A stretch of DNA of 64,000 bases from an uncultured Prevotella sp. (GTDB lineage Bacteria > Bacteroidota > Bacteroidia > Bacteroidales > Bacteroidaceae): the NCBI GenBank assembly GCA_944319935.1, contig CALUFM010000002.1, positions 1 to 64,000 on the forward strand. Direction: 5' to 3'. The notes under the pieces are model-generated. The model worked only from the letters and a program-made list of their open reading frames with translations. It was not told the DNA's origin and did no database searches. Below, piece after piece: positions 34,295-42,910 of the stretch. The position numbers and the translations under genes are program-made. Positions within the stretch are counted from its first letter, which is position 1. Every line of letters begins with the position of its first letter.

Positions 34295-35140
34295 ATGGAC
34301 AACAAGATGAGCATCGCCGAGCTGGCATTGCGGAGCGAGGAAATCAGGAAACGACTGCTTGAGGTGGTCTACAGAGCCAAGGCGGGGCACATAGGGGGCG
34401 ACTTGTCGTCGCTCAACGTGCTGACCGCGCTTTACATGCGTGTGATGAACGTTGACCCGAAGAACCCCAAGATGGACGGGCGTGACCGCTTCATCATGAG
34501 CAAGGGGCACTGCGTGGAGGCCCTTTATTGTGTGCTTGAGGCCAAGGGCTTCATCACGAAAGAGCTGGTTGACACTTACGGACAGTACATGTCCGTTCTG
34601 GCGGGCCACCCTACGGTGGAAGTGCCGGGCATCGAGTTCAACAGCGGCGCGCTGGGTCACGGCCTGTCGCTGGGCGTAGGCTGCGCCATTGCGGCCAAGA
34701 TGGACGGGAAGGGTTACAGGACCTTCGTGCTGATGGGCGACGGCGAGCAGGGCGAGGGCTCCATATACGAGGCGGCGATGGCCGGCAGCAACTACGGGCT
34801 TGACAACCTCGTGGCCATGATTGACCGCAACGGGCTGCAGATAAGCGACACGACGGAGAACGTGATGAGGCTGGAGTCTATCGACGAACGCTGGCGCGCC
34901 TTCGGCTGGGACGTGGTTGACGTTGACGGCAACGACATGGGCGCGATAGTGAACTGCCTTGAGGGCATCGACTATGCGAACGGCAAGCCGCACATGGTGG
35001 TGCTGCATACGACGAAGGGCTACCACGTGTCTTTCATGGAGAACGTGCTGAAGTGGCACCACGGGGTGCCCACGGAGGAGCAGTACAACGTGGCTATGGC
35101 TGAAATCACAAGGAGGATTGAGGAACTGAAATTAGGCTAA
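34295..35140 (+). CDS. Transketolase-like N-terminal subunit (TPP-binding)
   Basis: 281 residues; the TPP-binding half of a two-subunit transketolase. Motif GDGEQGEGSIYEAAMAGSNY ... MIDRN (about 147-175) binds the diphosphate and Mg2+; KAGHIGGDLSS and KGHCVEALY line the active site. The partner subunit follows 150 bases later. Split transketolases serve specialised sugar pathways as well as the pentose phosphate pathway; the kinase and isomerase genes downstream favour the former. Whether a one-piece housekeeping transketolase exists elsewhere cannot be seen. Confidence 0.88.
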   Translation: MDNKMSIAELALRSEEIRKRLLEVVYRAKAGHIGGDLSSLNVLTALYMRVMNVDPKNPKMDGRDRFIMSKGHCVEALYCVLEAKGFITKELVDTYGQYMSVLAGHPTVEVPGIEFNSGALGHGLSLGVGCAIAAKMDGKGYRTFVLMGDGEQGEGSIYEAAMAGSNYGLDNLVAMIDRNGLQISDTTENVMRLESIDERWRAFGWDVVDVDGNDMGAIVNCLEGIDYANGKPHMVVLHTTKGYHVSFMENVLKWHHGVPTEEQYNVAMAEITRRIEELKLG

Positions 35141-35144
35141 GCCC

Positions 35145-35275
35145 CCGGGCTCTCCCGCCGGGGGAGCGTGGGGGATGCCGCCGGCATCTTATCCAATGGC
35201 AATAAACATATTATAATACAAGCAAGCCGGGCTTCTCCCCCGTTGCGCGGGTGGAGGGTCGGTGGCTTTTCATTC
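35145..35275. repeat. GC-rich hairpins between the transketolase subunit genes
   Basis: GCTCTCCCGCCGGGGGAGC (35150-35168) and GATGCCGCCGGCATC (35174-35188) are adjacent hairpins; a related word pair, CTCCCCCGTTGCGCGGGTGGAG, follows near 35237-35258. It resembles GC-rich intergenic repeats of Bacteroidota and may uncouple expression of the two subunits. Confidence 0.5.
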
Positions 35276-35291
35276 AAATACGGAAAGACTT

Positions 35292-36239
35292 ATGAAATAC
35301 GAGATAAAAAGCGTCAACTGCCGCAAGAGCTTCACTGACACGCTGCTGGAGCTGGGCAGGGCTGACAAGGACATAGTAGCCGTAACCACCGACGCGCGCG
35401 GTTCGGTGACATTGACAGATTTCGCGAAGGAGCTGCCCGGGCAGTTCGTAGAGTGCGGCATAGCCGAGCAGGACGCCGTCGGCATAGCCTCGGGTTTGGC
35501 GTCTTGCGGCAAGAAGGTGTTTGTCTGCGGTCCGGCGTGCTTCTATGTGGCCCGCAGCCTGGAGCAGGTCAAGGTTGACGTGGCCTACTCAGGCCAGCCG
35601 GTCAAGATATTCGGCGTTAGCGGCGGCGTGGCCTACGGCGCGCTGGGGGCGACCCACCACAGCCTTCACGACATCGCCGTGTTGCGCACTTTCCCCGGCA
35701 TGCAGGTAGTGCTGCCGTCAGACGCGCGCCAGACCCGCAAGCTCGCCAAGCTGCTTGCTGACTATCCGCACCCTGTGTACGTAAGGGTGGGGCGCAACGC
35801 CGTGCCTGACGTTTACGAGGACGACGACTTTGATTACGAAATCGGCAAGGCCATCCAACTGCAGGACGGCCGCGACCTCACCATCATCGGCTGCGGCGAA
35901 ACCGTGTTCCACGCCCTGCAGGCCGGCAAGCGCCTCGCCGCCGAGGGTGTAAGCACGCGCGTCATCGACATGCACACGCTGAAGCCCGCCGACACCGAGG
36001 CCATCGTCAAGGCCGCGCGTGAGACAGGGCGCATCATCACCGTTGAGGAACACAGCATGTACGGCGGCCTTGGCGGCATCGTGGCCGAGACCGTGGCCCA
36101 GGCTTGCCCCGTGCCGATGCGCATACTCGGCATTCCTGACGAGAACGCAGTACACGGCACCCCGCTTGAGATATTCCATCATTACAAGCTTGACGCTGAC
36201 GGAATATACGAGACAGCCAGGGAGATGTTACATAAGTAA
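35292..36239 (+). CDS. Transketolase-like C-terminal subunit
   Basis: 315 residues; the pyrimidine-binding and C-terminal halves of a split transketolase. ECGIAEQDAVGIASGLA holds the glutamate that activates TPP; ATHHSLHDIAVLRTFPGM follows, and the C-domain has EEHSMYGGLGGIVAE. The ATG at 35292 fits the family start (MKYEIKSVNCRKSF); a Met ten codons upstream adds an unusual extension. A long hairpin separates it from the kinase gene. Confidence 0.88.
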   Translation: MKYEIKSVNCRKSFTDTLLELGRADKDIVAVTTDARGSVTLTDFAKELPGQFVECGIAEQDAVGIASGLASCGKKVFVCGPACFYVARSLEQVKVDVAYSGQPVKIFGVSGGVAYGALGATHHSLHDIAVLRTFPGMQVVLPSDARQTRKLAKLLADYPHPVYVRVGRNAVPDVYEDDDFDYEIGKAIQLQDGRDLTIIGCGETVFHALQAGKRLAAEGVSTRVIDMHTLKPADTEAIVKAARETGRIITVEEHSMYGGLGGIVAETVAQACPVPMRILGIPDENAVHGTPLEIFHHYKLDADGIYETAREMLHK

Positions 36240-36243
36240 GAAT

Positions 36244-36321
36244 CAAGAGTTGAGAATTAAGAAAAACAGCTTTATTGACAAATATCGGTTGAAAGCATAT
36301 TTTCTTAATTCTCAACTCTTG
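36244..36321. repeat. 21-bp perfect inverted repeat after the transketolase gene
   Basis: Arms 36244-36264 and 36301-36321 (core GAGTTGAGAATTAAGAAA) are perfect reverse complements. The right side repeats CTTGTTTCTTGATTCT, echoing the left flank. It begins 5 bases past the stop codon, within what should be one pathway unit. Confidence 0.75.
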
Positions 36322-36347
36322 TTTCTTGATTCTAATGCCAATTTGAA

Positions 36348-37832
36348 ATGAACTACATAATATCCATAGACCAAAGCACGTCGGCCACAAAGGCTGTCCT
36401 TTTCAACGAGCAATGCCAGCTTGTGTGCCGCAAGAACGTGCCCCACAAGCAGTATTATCCCAAGCCCGGATGGGTGGAACATGACGCCGAGGAAATCTAC
36501 CGCAATGCCGTCGAGGCCGTGCGCGAGGTGGTCGAGGCCACTAAGGGCGACGGCATAACCTATTCGTTGGCCATAACCAACCAGAGGGAGACTGCCGTCG
36601 TGTGGAACCGCTTTACCGGCAAGCCCGTGTATCACGCCGTTGTGTGGCAGTGCCAGCGTGGGGCGGAGACATGCGAGGACCTGAAGAAGCGCGGATACAC
36701 CGACTTCATACGCGAACGCAGCGGCCTGCTGATTGACCCGTATTTTGCCGCAAGCGGCGTGAAATGGATTCTTGACAATGTCGGCGGGGCGCGCGAGGCT
36801 GCCATGAAGGGCGAACTCATGATGGGCACCATCGACACTTGGCTGATATGGAAGCTGACGGGTGGCCGGCGTTTCGTGACCGATTACACCAATGCGTCGC
36901 GTACTTTGCTGTTCAACATACATACCCTTGACTGGGACAAGGAACTGCTCGACCTGTTCGCCATACCGCGGAACATGATGGCGGAGACGCTGCCGTGCGA
37001 TTCGGTTTTCGGCGAAACGACAGTCGAGGGCGTATTCCCCGAGCCTATAACGATAGCCGGAGTGCTTGGCGATTCCCACGGGGCGTTGGCCGGCCAGATG
37101 TGTTTCGAGGCGGGCATGGGCAAGGCCACTTATGGCACAGGCTCGTCAGTGATGGTCAATGTGGGCGACAAGCCGATTGCCGCGCCCGAAGGTCTTGTGA
37201 CGTCGGTGGGCTTCGCGGCTTGCGGAAAAGTGTTTTACGCCTTCGAGGGCAACATCCATTGCACGGGCGCAACGATAAAATGGATGGCTGACAAGCTGCA
37301 GCTTATCAATAGTCCGGCAGAAATCGAGAAGTTCGCCCTCGGCGTTCCTGACAACGGCGGGGTGTATCTCGTGCCGGCATTCGCCGGACTTGGCGCGCCG
37401 TGGTGGAACTCCCAGGCCAAGGCCATGCTGTGCGGCATGACGCTGGCCACGGAAAAAGGCCACGTGTGCCGCGCCGCCCTTGAGGCCATCGCCTACCAGG
37501 TGAAAGACCTCGTTGACCTGATGACCAAACATGCGGGCATCGCCTTGAAGGAACTCCGTGTTGACGGAGGCCCTACGAAAAACCAGTTCCTCATGCAGTT
37601 CCAGGCCGACATGCTCAACGCCTGCATCAACCGTTCCGACGTAGAGGAAGCCTCGGCGATGGGAGCGATGGTGATGAACGGCTTGGCGCGCGGCGTTTGG
37701 GCGGGGCTTGACGAGGTGGCGGCATTGCGGACCACCGACAACCGTGTGTTCCCGCACATGAAAGACGGCGAGCGCGAGCGTCTGTACGCAGGATGGACAG
37801 AGGCCGTCAAGACCGTGATAGGAAACAAATAG
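36348..37832 (+). CDS. FGGY carbohydrate kinase, glycerol-kinase-like
   Basis: 494 residues, two-domain FGGY kinase. It is close to GlpK throughout: IDQSTSATKAV (phosphate loop), NQRETAVVW with R80 and E81, W100, IDPYF with Y132, and TDYTNASRTLLFNIHTLDW. But the glycerol-pocket motif GDQQ of GlpK is GDSHG here (241-245): the aspartate D242 stays, the glutamine becomes S243. Placed between split transketolase and a FucI-like isomerase, it more likely phosphorylates a ketopentose such as apulose or a ribulose/xylulose type sugar. Glycerol remains possible. Confidence 0.8.
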   Translation: MNYIISIDQSTSATKAVLFNEQCQLVCRKNVPHKQYYPKPGWVEHDAEEIYRNAVEAVREVVEATKGDGITYSLAITNQRETAVVWNRFTGKPVYHAVVWQCQRGAETCEDLKKRGYTDFIRERSGLLIDPYFAASGVKWILDNVGGAREAAMKGELMMGTIDTWLIWKLTGGRRFVTDYTNASRTLLFNIHTLDWDKELLDLFAIPRNMMAETLPCDSVFGETTVEGVFPEPITIAGVLGDSHGALAGQMCFEAGMGKATYGTGSSVMVNVGDKPIAAPEGLVTSVGFAACGKVFYAFEGNIHCTGATIKWMADKLQLINSPAEIEKFALGVPDNGGVYLVPAFAGLGAPWWNSQAKAMLCGMTLATEKGHVCRAALEAIAYQVKDLVDLMTKHAGIALKELRVDGGPTKNQFLMQFQADMLNACINRSDVEEASAMGAMVMNGLARGVWAGLDEVAALRTTDNRVFPHMKDGERERLYAGWTEAVKTVIGNK

Positions 37833-37860
37833 TGAACAAGAACATAAAACTTAAAGACCT

Positions 37861-39291
37861 ATGAAAAAACAAGCTAAAGCAGGAAAAGAGACTTTCGGCC
37901 TGATTATCGGCACACGGGCTTACTTCAACTCGGAGCTTGCCGTTGACGTGCGCAAGACCTTGCTGGAGGAACTCGACAAGGCCGGATACGGATATGTGAT
38001 ACTCGACGAGCAGGACACTCCCACCGGAGGCTCGATGGAGACCGTAGAGGACGGCAAGAAGTGCGCCGCCCTGTTCCGCGCCAACCGTGACGAGATTGAC
38101 GGCATCATCGTGTCGTTGCCAAACTTCGGGTTCGAGGTAGGCATCATCAACGCCATCAGCCGCGCCGAGCTGCATGTGCCCGTGCTGGTGCAGGCGTGCG
38201 ACGACCAGAACGACAAGGTTGACCTCGACAGTCGCCGTGACGCGTTCTGCGGCAAGATTTCGGTGTGCAACAACCTCTACCAATGCGGCATCCCTTTCAC
38301 TGACACGACTTATCACACATATTCAATCCACAGCGACTTGCTGATGAAAGACATCGACAAGTTCGCCGCAATCTGCCGCGTCGTGCGCAAGATGACCCAC
38401 GCGCGCATCGGCCAAATCGGCACACGCCCCCTCGGCTTCAACACATGCCGCTACAGCGAGAAGCTGCTCCAGGCCACGGGCATAACAGTAGTGCCGGTTG
38501 ACATGAGCGAAATCATCTTCAACGCACGCAAGATTGACAACGACGCGGCTGAGCTGAAAGCCAAGATGGAGGAAATCAGCCACTACGCCAAGGTGCCTGA
38601 GGCCTATCAGGAGAAGCTGGCCCTGCAGGCCAAGTTCGGGCTTGCCGTAGAGCAGTGGATTGAGGCCAACGAGGTTGACGCCACGGCCATACAGTGTTGG
38701 GACTCGCTCGAGCAGAACTACGGTTGCGCCGCTTGCGTGACCATGAGCATGCTTGGAGAGAAGCTGATACCGTGCGCCTGCGAGACTGACGTGGCCGGTG
38801 CCGTGTCGATGTACGCCCTCAGCCTTGCCGCCGGGCAGCCTTCAACCCTGTTGGACTGGAACAACAACTTCGCCGAAGACCGCAACAAGTGCGTCTGCAC
38901 CCACTGCGGCAACGCGCCTAAGAGCTTCGTCAAGAACGACCTCAAGCTTGGCCCTCTCGGCGTTCTCGGCCGCACTCTGGGCAAGGTCAACACGTTCGGG
39001 GCTGTTTACGGAAAGTGTACTGAAGGCGAGTTCACATATTTCCGCATCTCGACCGATGACAACCTCGGCTGCATAAAGAGCTATCTGGGCAAGGGCAAGT
39101 TGACCAACGACCCGTATGGCATGGACGGTTGCATCGCCGTTACACAGGTGGACAACCTGCAGAAGCTGATGAAGTTCATCTGCAAGAACGGTTTCGAGCA
39201 TCACGTGGCCATGGTTCGCACCGACGTTGTTGACATCCTCCGCGAGGCTGTTGACAATTATCTCGGTTGGGACTTGTACGTGCATGAATAG
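37861..39291 (+). CDS. L-fucose/L-arabinose isomerase family protein
   Basis: 476 residues of the FucI-like aldose-ketose isomerase superfamily (COG2407). The C-terminal half has the metal-site region CWDSLEQNYGCAACVTMSML, followed by CETDVAGAVSMYALSLAAGQ, and a cysteine-rich stretch CVCTHCGNAPKSF. It follows the kinase by 28 bases and precedes a strong terminator, so it ends the cluster. It should interconvert an aldose and a ketose feeding the kinase. The sugar cannot be read from sequence; D-apiose or another pentose would fit the transketolase. Confidence 0.8.
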   Translation: MKKQAKAGKETFGLIIGTRAYFNSELAVDVRKTLLEELDKAGYGYVILDEQDTPTGGSMETVEDGKKCAALFRANRDEIDGIIVSLPNFGFEVGIINAISRAELHVPVLVQACDDQNDKVDLDSRRDAFCGKISVCNNLYQCGIPFTDTTYHTYSIHSDLLMKDIDKFAAICRVVRKMTHARIGQIGTRPLGFNTCRYSEKLLQATGITVVPVDMSEIIFNARKIDNDAAELKAKMEEISHYAKVPEAYQEKLALQAKFGLAVEQWIEANEVDATAIQCWDSLEQNYGCAACVTMSMLGEKLIPCACETDVAGAVSMYALSLAAGQPSTLLDWNNNFAEDRNKCVCTHCGNAPKSFVKNDLKLGPLGVLGRTLGKVNTFGAVYGKCTEGEFTYFRISTDDNLGCIKSYLGKGKLTNDPYGMDGCIAVTQVDNLQKLMKFICKNGFEHHVAMVRTDVVDILREAVDNYLGWDLYVHE

Positions 39292-39313
39292 TCAAACGCT
39301 ATATCCGCAAAGC

Positions 39314-39356
39314 AATGCGGGCTGCGCCAATGCCGGGCGCAGCCCGCATTTTTTTT
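39314..39356 (+). terminator. Terminator of the sugar cluster
   Basis: Perfect 14-bp stem AATGCGGGCTGCGC (39314-39327) with 39337-39350, followed by six or more T. Confidence 0.92.
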
Positions 39357-39459
39357 GCGAGGCATGTTGTTGGCCGTGAAGGATGCGGTGTGATGGCAAC
39401 CTTCAAGGCGGCAGATTGGGCGTGGCGTTTTCCTGGGAAATGTAACATGCTGTAAACCA

Positions 39460-39560
39460 ATGTTTTGTAAAAGGCCGTCGTTTGCGTTGCGAAAGGCGGC
39501 TTATCGCGTTGCGAAAGACGCTCTTTTGGAGGCTGAAAAGCCGTCGCTGGAGTTCTCAGC
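39460..39560 (+). repeat. Dispersed intergenic repeat, divergent copy
   Basis: AAAGGCCGTCGTTTGCGTTGCGAAAGGCGGC and GCGTTGCGAAAGACGCTCTTTTGG: the unit GCGTTGCGAAAG occurs twice 23 bases apart. Related in words to the copies at 5.6 and 19.0 kb. The remainder of 39357-39733 shows nothing else. Confidence 0.45.
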
Positions 39561-39733
39561 CTTGCGCGGAATGCGGCAGGCAGAGCTGTTTCTTGTTGCT
39601 CGGTGTTTGCCTTGTGTCTTTACGGAACGTTCATTTGCGCTTTCGGTTGGCGTTTGCCGTCATTTGAAAGGAAAAATGAAAAGTTTTTCACAATAAATTT
39701 TCGCTTGATTCTGATTGTTTTTAAGTTTTTGTG

Positions 39734-39742
39734 TATCTTTGC
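39734..39742 (+). promoter_or_regulatory. -7 box of the POT transporter gene
   Basis: TATCTTTGC; the -33 element is imperfect. The leader is about 105 bases and A/T-rich before the start codon. Confidence 0.5.
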
Positions 39743-39855
39743 AGGTAGAAAAACAAAATGTCACGTTAACCGACGTTTGTATTCGCCATATGGCCGGCAG
39801 CGGCTTTACATTTGGCAGTAAAAATGCATATTAACAACTTAAAAATAATTATTCT

Positions 39856-41352
39856 ATGTTTGAAGGACAACCTAAAGGTTTGTATGCGTTGGCTTTGGCC
39901 AACACGGGCGAGCGTTTCGGATATTACACGATGCTTGCCGTTTTTGTGCTGTTCCTCCAGGCCAACTTCGGTTGGAATGAGGGTTACGCAGGTGCCGTTT
40001 ATTCGGGTTTCTTGGCGTTTGTCTACTTCCTGCCGCTTGTGGGAGGTGCCATTGCCGACAAGATTGGTTACGGCAAGTGTGTCACGACGGGCATCATCGT
40101 GATGTTCCTCGGCTATCTTATGCTGGCCGTTCCGGCCGGTGCGGGTACGTTGGGCATGGTCTTGATGTTCGCCGCGCTGGTGTTTGTCTGTGTCGGGACG
40201 AGCTTGTTCAAGGGCAACTTGCAGGTTATGGTTGGTAATCTGTATGACGCTCCAGAGTTGCAGTCGAAGCGTGATTCTGCTTTCTCGATTTTCTATATGG
40301 CCATCAACATCGGTGCGTTGTTCGCTCCTACGGCTGCTGTGAAGATTATAGATTTCGCCCAGAAGTCGCTTGGCGCGTCAGAGGCTGACGCTTATCACTA
40401 CGCTTTCGGCGTGGCTTGCGTCTCTCTTATTGTGTCAATCGCTATTTACTACGGTTTCAGGAACTCCTTCAAGCATGCTGACTACAACAGCAAGACCGAG
40501 GCTGCCGTGGCCGGTCACGCTGAGCCTGAGCTGACACCGAAGGAGACAAAAGACCGCGTTGTGGCCCTCTGCCTTGTCTTCGCAGTCGTTATTTTCTTCT
40601 GGATGGCGTTCCACCAGAACGGACTTACGCTTACATACTTCGCCCGTGACTTTACCAACCAGCACAGCACCGGGCTTGAGAGCATGTTGTTCGATGTGAC
40701 GAACTTTGTTTGCCTGATTTTCATCGTTTACGCATTGTTCTCCTTGTTCCAGTCAAAAACGGCCAAGGGCAAGACCATCTCTGGCCTCGTGATACTCGTT
40801 GCCGCTGCCATTCTTGTTATGAAGTATGTCAATCTTTCACCTGAAGGCGTTGATGTCACGGCTCCGATTTTCCAGCAGTTCAACCCCTGCTTTGTCGTGA
40901 TGCTTACGCCTGTGTCGATGGCCATCTTCAGTTGGCTGGCAAGCAAGGGCAAAGAGCCGTCAGCTCCCCGTAAAATCGGACTCGGCATGTTGGTTGCCGG
41001 CTGTGGATACGTCATCATGATGATTGGCTCAATGGGTCTGACGTATGGCGGAGGTGAGCGTGTTTCGCCCAACTGGCTCGTGTCTACTTATCTCGTTTTG
41101 ACGTTCGGTGAGCTTTTGCTCTCGCCTATGGGCATCTCGTTCGTTTCAAAGGTTGCTCCTCCCAAGTACAAGGGCTTGATGATGGGCGGCTGGTTCGTGG
41201 CTACGGCTGTCGGCAACATGCTTGTTTCCATACCAGGATTCTTGTGGGGCAACGCTCCTCTCGAAGTCGTATGGGGCGTACTTGTTGTGCTTTGCCTCTT
41301 GTCGTTCCTGTTCATCTTCTCAATAATGAAGAAGTTGGAGAAGGTTTGCTGA
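39856..41352 (+). CDS. POT/PTR2 family proton-dependent peptide transporter
   Basis: 498 residues with about 12-14 transmembrane helices; imports di/tripeptides with protons. Helix 1 has NTGERFGYYTM, the family ExxERFxYY motif with the first glutamate replaced by asparagine, which may alter proton coupling. NLYDAPELQSKRDSAFSIFYMAINIGA is the second POT signature (FxYxxxNxG). A single gene, with a long hairpin before the GH28 gene. No peptidase genes are adjacent. Confidence 0.9.
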   Translation: MFEGQPKGLYALALANTGERFGYYTMLAVFVLFLQANFGWNEGYAGAVYSGFLAFVYFLPLVGGAIADKIGYGKCVTTGIIVMFLGYLMLAVPAGAGTLGMVLMFAALVFVCVGTSLFKGNLQVMVGNLYDAPELQSKRDSAFSIFYMAINIGALFAPTAAVKIIDFAQKSLGASEADAYHYAFGVACVSLIVSIAIYYGFRNSFKHADYNSKTEAAVAGHAEPELTPKETKDRVVALCLVFAVVIFFWMAFHQNGLTLTYFARDFTNQHSTGLESMLFDVTNFVCLIFIVYALFSLFQSKTAKGKTISGLVILVAAAILVMKYVNLSPEGVDVTAPIFQQFNPCFVVMLTPVSMAIFSWLASKGKEPSAPRKIGLGMLVAGCGYVIMMIGSMGLTYGGGERVSPNWLVSTYLVLTFGELLLSPMGISFVSKVAPPKYKGLMMGGWFVATAVGNMLVSIPGFLWGNAPLEVVWGVLVVLCLLSFLFIFSIMKKLEKVC

Positions 41353-41366
41353 TATTCTGAATAATG

Positions 41367-41417
41367 CGGTTATGTGGTTTTACGGTTGCAATGCTTTTCC
41401 GTAAAACCACATAATCG
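41367..41417. repeat. Gene-end inverted repeat after the POT gene
   Basis: CGGTTATGTGGTTTTACGG (41367-41385) pairs with CCGTAAAACCACATAATCG (41399-41417), one mismatch, 13-base loop. It starts 15 bases past the stop codon. The word GTGGTTTTACGG resembles GAGGTTTCACGG in the repeat at 58.0 kb. Confidence 0.75.
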
Positions 41418-41449
41418 TATAATGGTGTAACTAAAAATCAAATGCGTAA

Positions 41450-42823
41450 GTGAAAACATTTATTACTGCATTGTGCTTGCTTTTCTGCGCCAATGAGGCA
41501 TTTTCGATGATTGACGCTTCTGCCGTTGAGCGTGAACGGACGTTGAGGCGCGACTCAATCCTTAGTCTGATAACCGGCGCGGCGATGCCGGCCGACAGTT
41601 TGCTGATAACTGATTTCGGTGCGAAAGGCGACGGTGTCAAGGACTGCAAGCGGGCTTTCGACCGCGCGATGCGTGCCGCGGGGAAGCGTGGTGGCGCGAA
41701 GATAATAGTGCCTGAAGGGGTGTACTTGGTCAAAGGGCCTATCCATTTCGTAAGCAACGTTTGCCTTGACCTCAAGAAAGGGGCTACTGTCAAGTTCGCT
41801 CCCGAGCCAAAGTATTACCTGCCTGTCGTGGAAACGAGCTGGGAAGGGACATTCATGCGCAACTACAGCCCGTTCATCTACGGCTACGGCCTTCACGATG
41901 TGTCGATTGTGGGGGAGGGGACTATTGATGGAAACGCCTCTACCACTTTTGCCACTTGGAAACAAAAACAGAAACAGGGACAGGCGCGCAGCCGTGAGAT
42001 GAACCACAACGGCACGCCTGTGGCTGACCGGGTGTTTGGCGAGGGATGGTGGCTGAGGCCTCAGTTGGTGCAGTTCTATAATTGCAAGAACGTCACGCTG
42101 CAGGGCGTTTTCATCACAAACGCCCCGTTTTGGTGTGTGCATCTGTTGAAGAGCGAGAACATCGTGTGCCGAGGTCTGCGATATGACGCCAAGTTGGTGA
42201 ACAACGACGGCATAGACCCGGAGTGTTCACGCAACATCCTGATAGAAGACATTGAGTTCAACAACGGTGACGACAACGTGGCCATAAAGTCGGGGCGTGA
42301 CAACGACGGGTGGGCTGCGGCCGCGCCGTCAGAGAACATCGTGATAAGAAACTGCCGCTTCAAGGGGCTTCATGCCGTGGTTATAGGTAGCGAGATGTCG
42401 GCCGGTGTTCGCAATGTCTTTGTTGAGGATTGCACTTTCGGCGGTTACTGCAAGCGTGGCATTTACATAAAGACTAATCCTGACCGTGGCGGTTTCGTCA
42501 ACGGACTTTATGTGAAGAACTGCGAGTTTGACGAGGTTGAAGACCTATTCTATACCACGAGCATGTATGCCGGTGAGGGGCTTGACAATGACAAGTTCAC
42601 CCGTGTGGGCGATATTTACGTTGACGGCTTGCGTTGCCGCAAGGTGCGCAGTGCCGGTCTTGTACTGCAAGGAACTGAGGCTGAGCCTATCCGCAACGTG
42701 ATGTTCCGCAATGTGGAGATAGGCGAAGTGAGAAACGCCGTCAGCTTCGACAACACTGTCGGCGTGGAACTTATCGACTGCCACATTGGCGGGCGCGCCG
42801 GAGTGCCGTCGCAAGCCAAGTGA
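41450..42823 (+). CDS. GH28 family glycoside hydrolase (polygalacturonase-like)
   Basis: 457 residues, secreted: signal peptide KTFITALCLLFCANEAFS after a GTG start. It begins its domain with LITDFGAKGDGVKDCKRAFD and has the beta-helix active-site motifs NNDGIDPECSRN, NGDDNVAIKSG, VVIGSEMSAG and RGIYIKT. GH28 enzymes cleave galacturonic-acid linkages in pectin. No SusC/SusD pair is nearby, so it is not part of a classical polysaccharide utilisation locus. No ATG start fits the frame; GTG at 41450 is the best start. Confidence 0.9.
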   Translation: MKTFITALCLLFCANEAFSMIDASAVERERTLRRDSILSLITGAAMPADSLLITDFGAKGDGVKDCKRAFDRAMRAAGKRGGAKIIVPEGVYLVKGPIHFVSNVCLDLKKGATVKFAPEPKYYLPVVETSWEGTFMRNYSPFIYGYGLHDVSIVGEGTIDGNASTTFATWKQKQKQGQARSREMNHNGTPVADRVFGEGWWLRPQLVQFYNCKNVTLQGVFITNAPFWCVHLLKSENIVCRGLRYDAKLVNNDGIDPECSRNILIEDIEFNNGDDNVAIKSGRDNDGWAAAAPSENIVIRNCRFKGLHAVVIGSEMSAGVRNVFVEDCTFGGYCKRGIYIKTNPDRGGFVNGLYVKNCEFDEVEDLFYTTSMYAGEGLDNDKFTRVGDIYVDGLRCRKVRSAGLVLQGTEAEPIRNVMFRNVEIGEVRNAVSFDNTVGVELIDCHIGGRAGVPSQAK

Positions 42824-42854
42824 CGATGTGGGGAACGCAGCGTTGCTTGTTGCA

Positions 42855-42910
42855 GAAAATAATAAAAAAGGCTGTCAGCGATTGTTCCTGCTGTCAGCCT
42901 TTTATTATTT
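42855..42910. terminator. Bidirectional terminator between the GH28 gene and recQ
   Basis: AAAAAGGCTGTCAG (about 42865-42878) faces CTGTCAGCCTTTT (42891-42903), one internal mismatch, A and T runs outside. The right arm includes the recQ stop codon. Confidence 0.75.
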
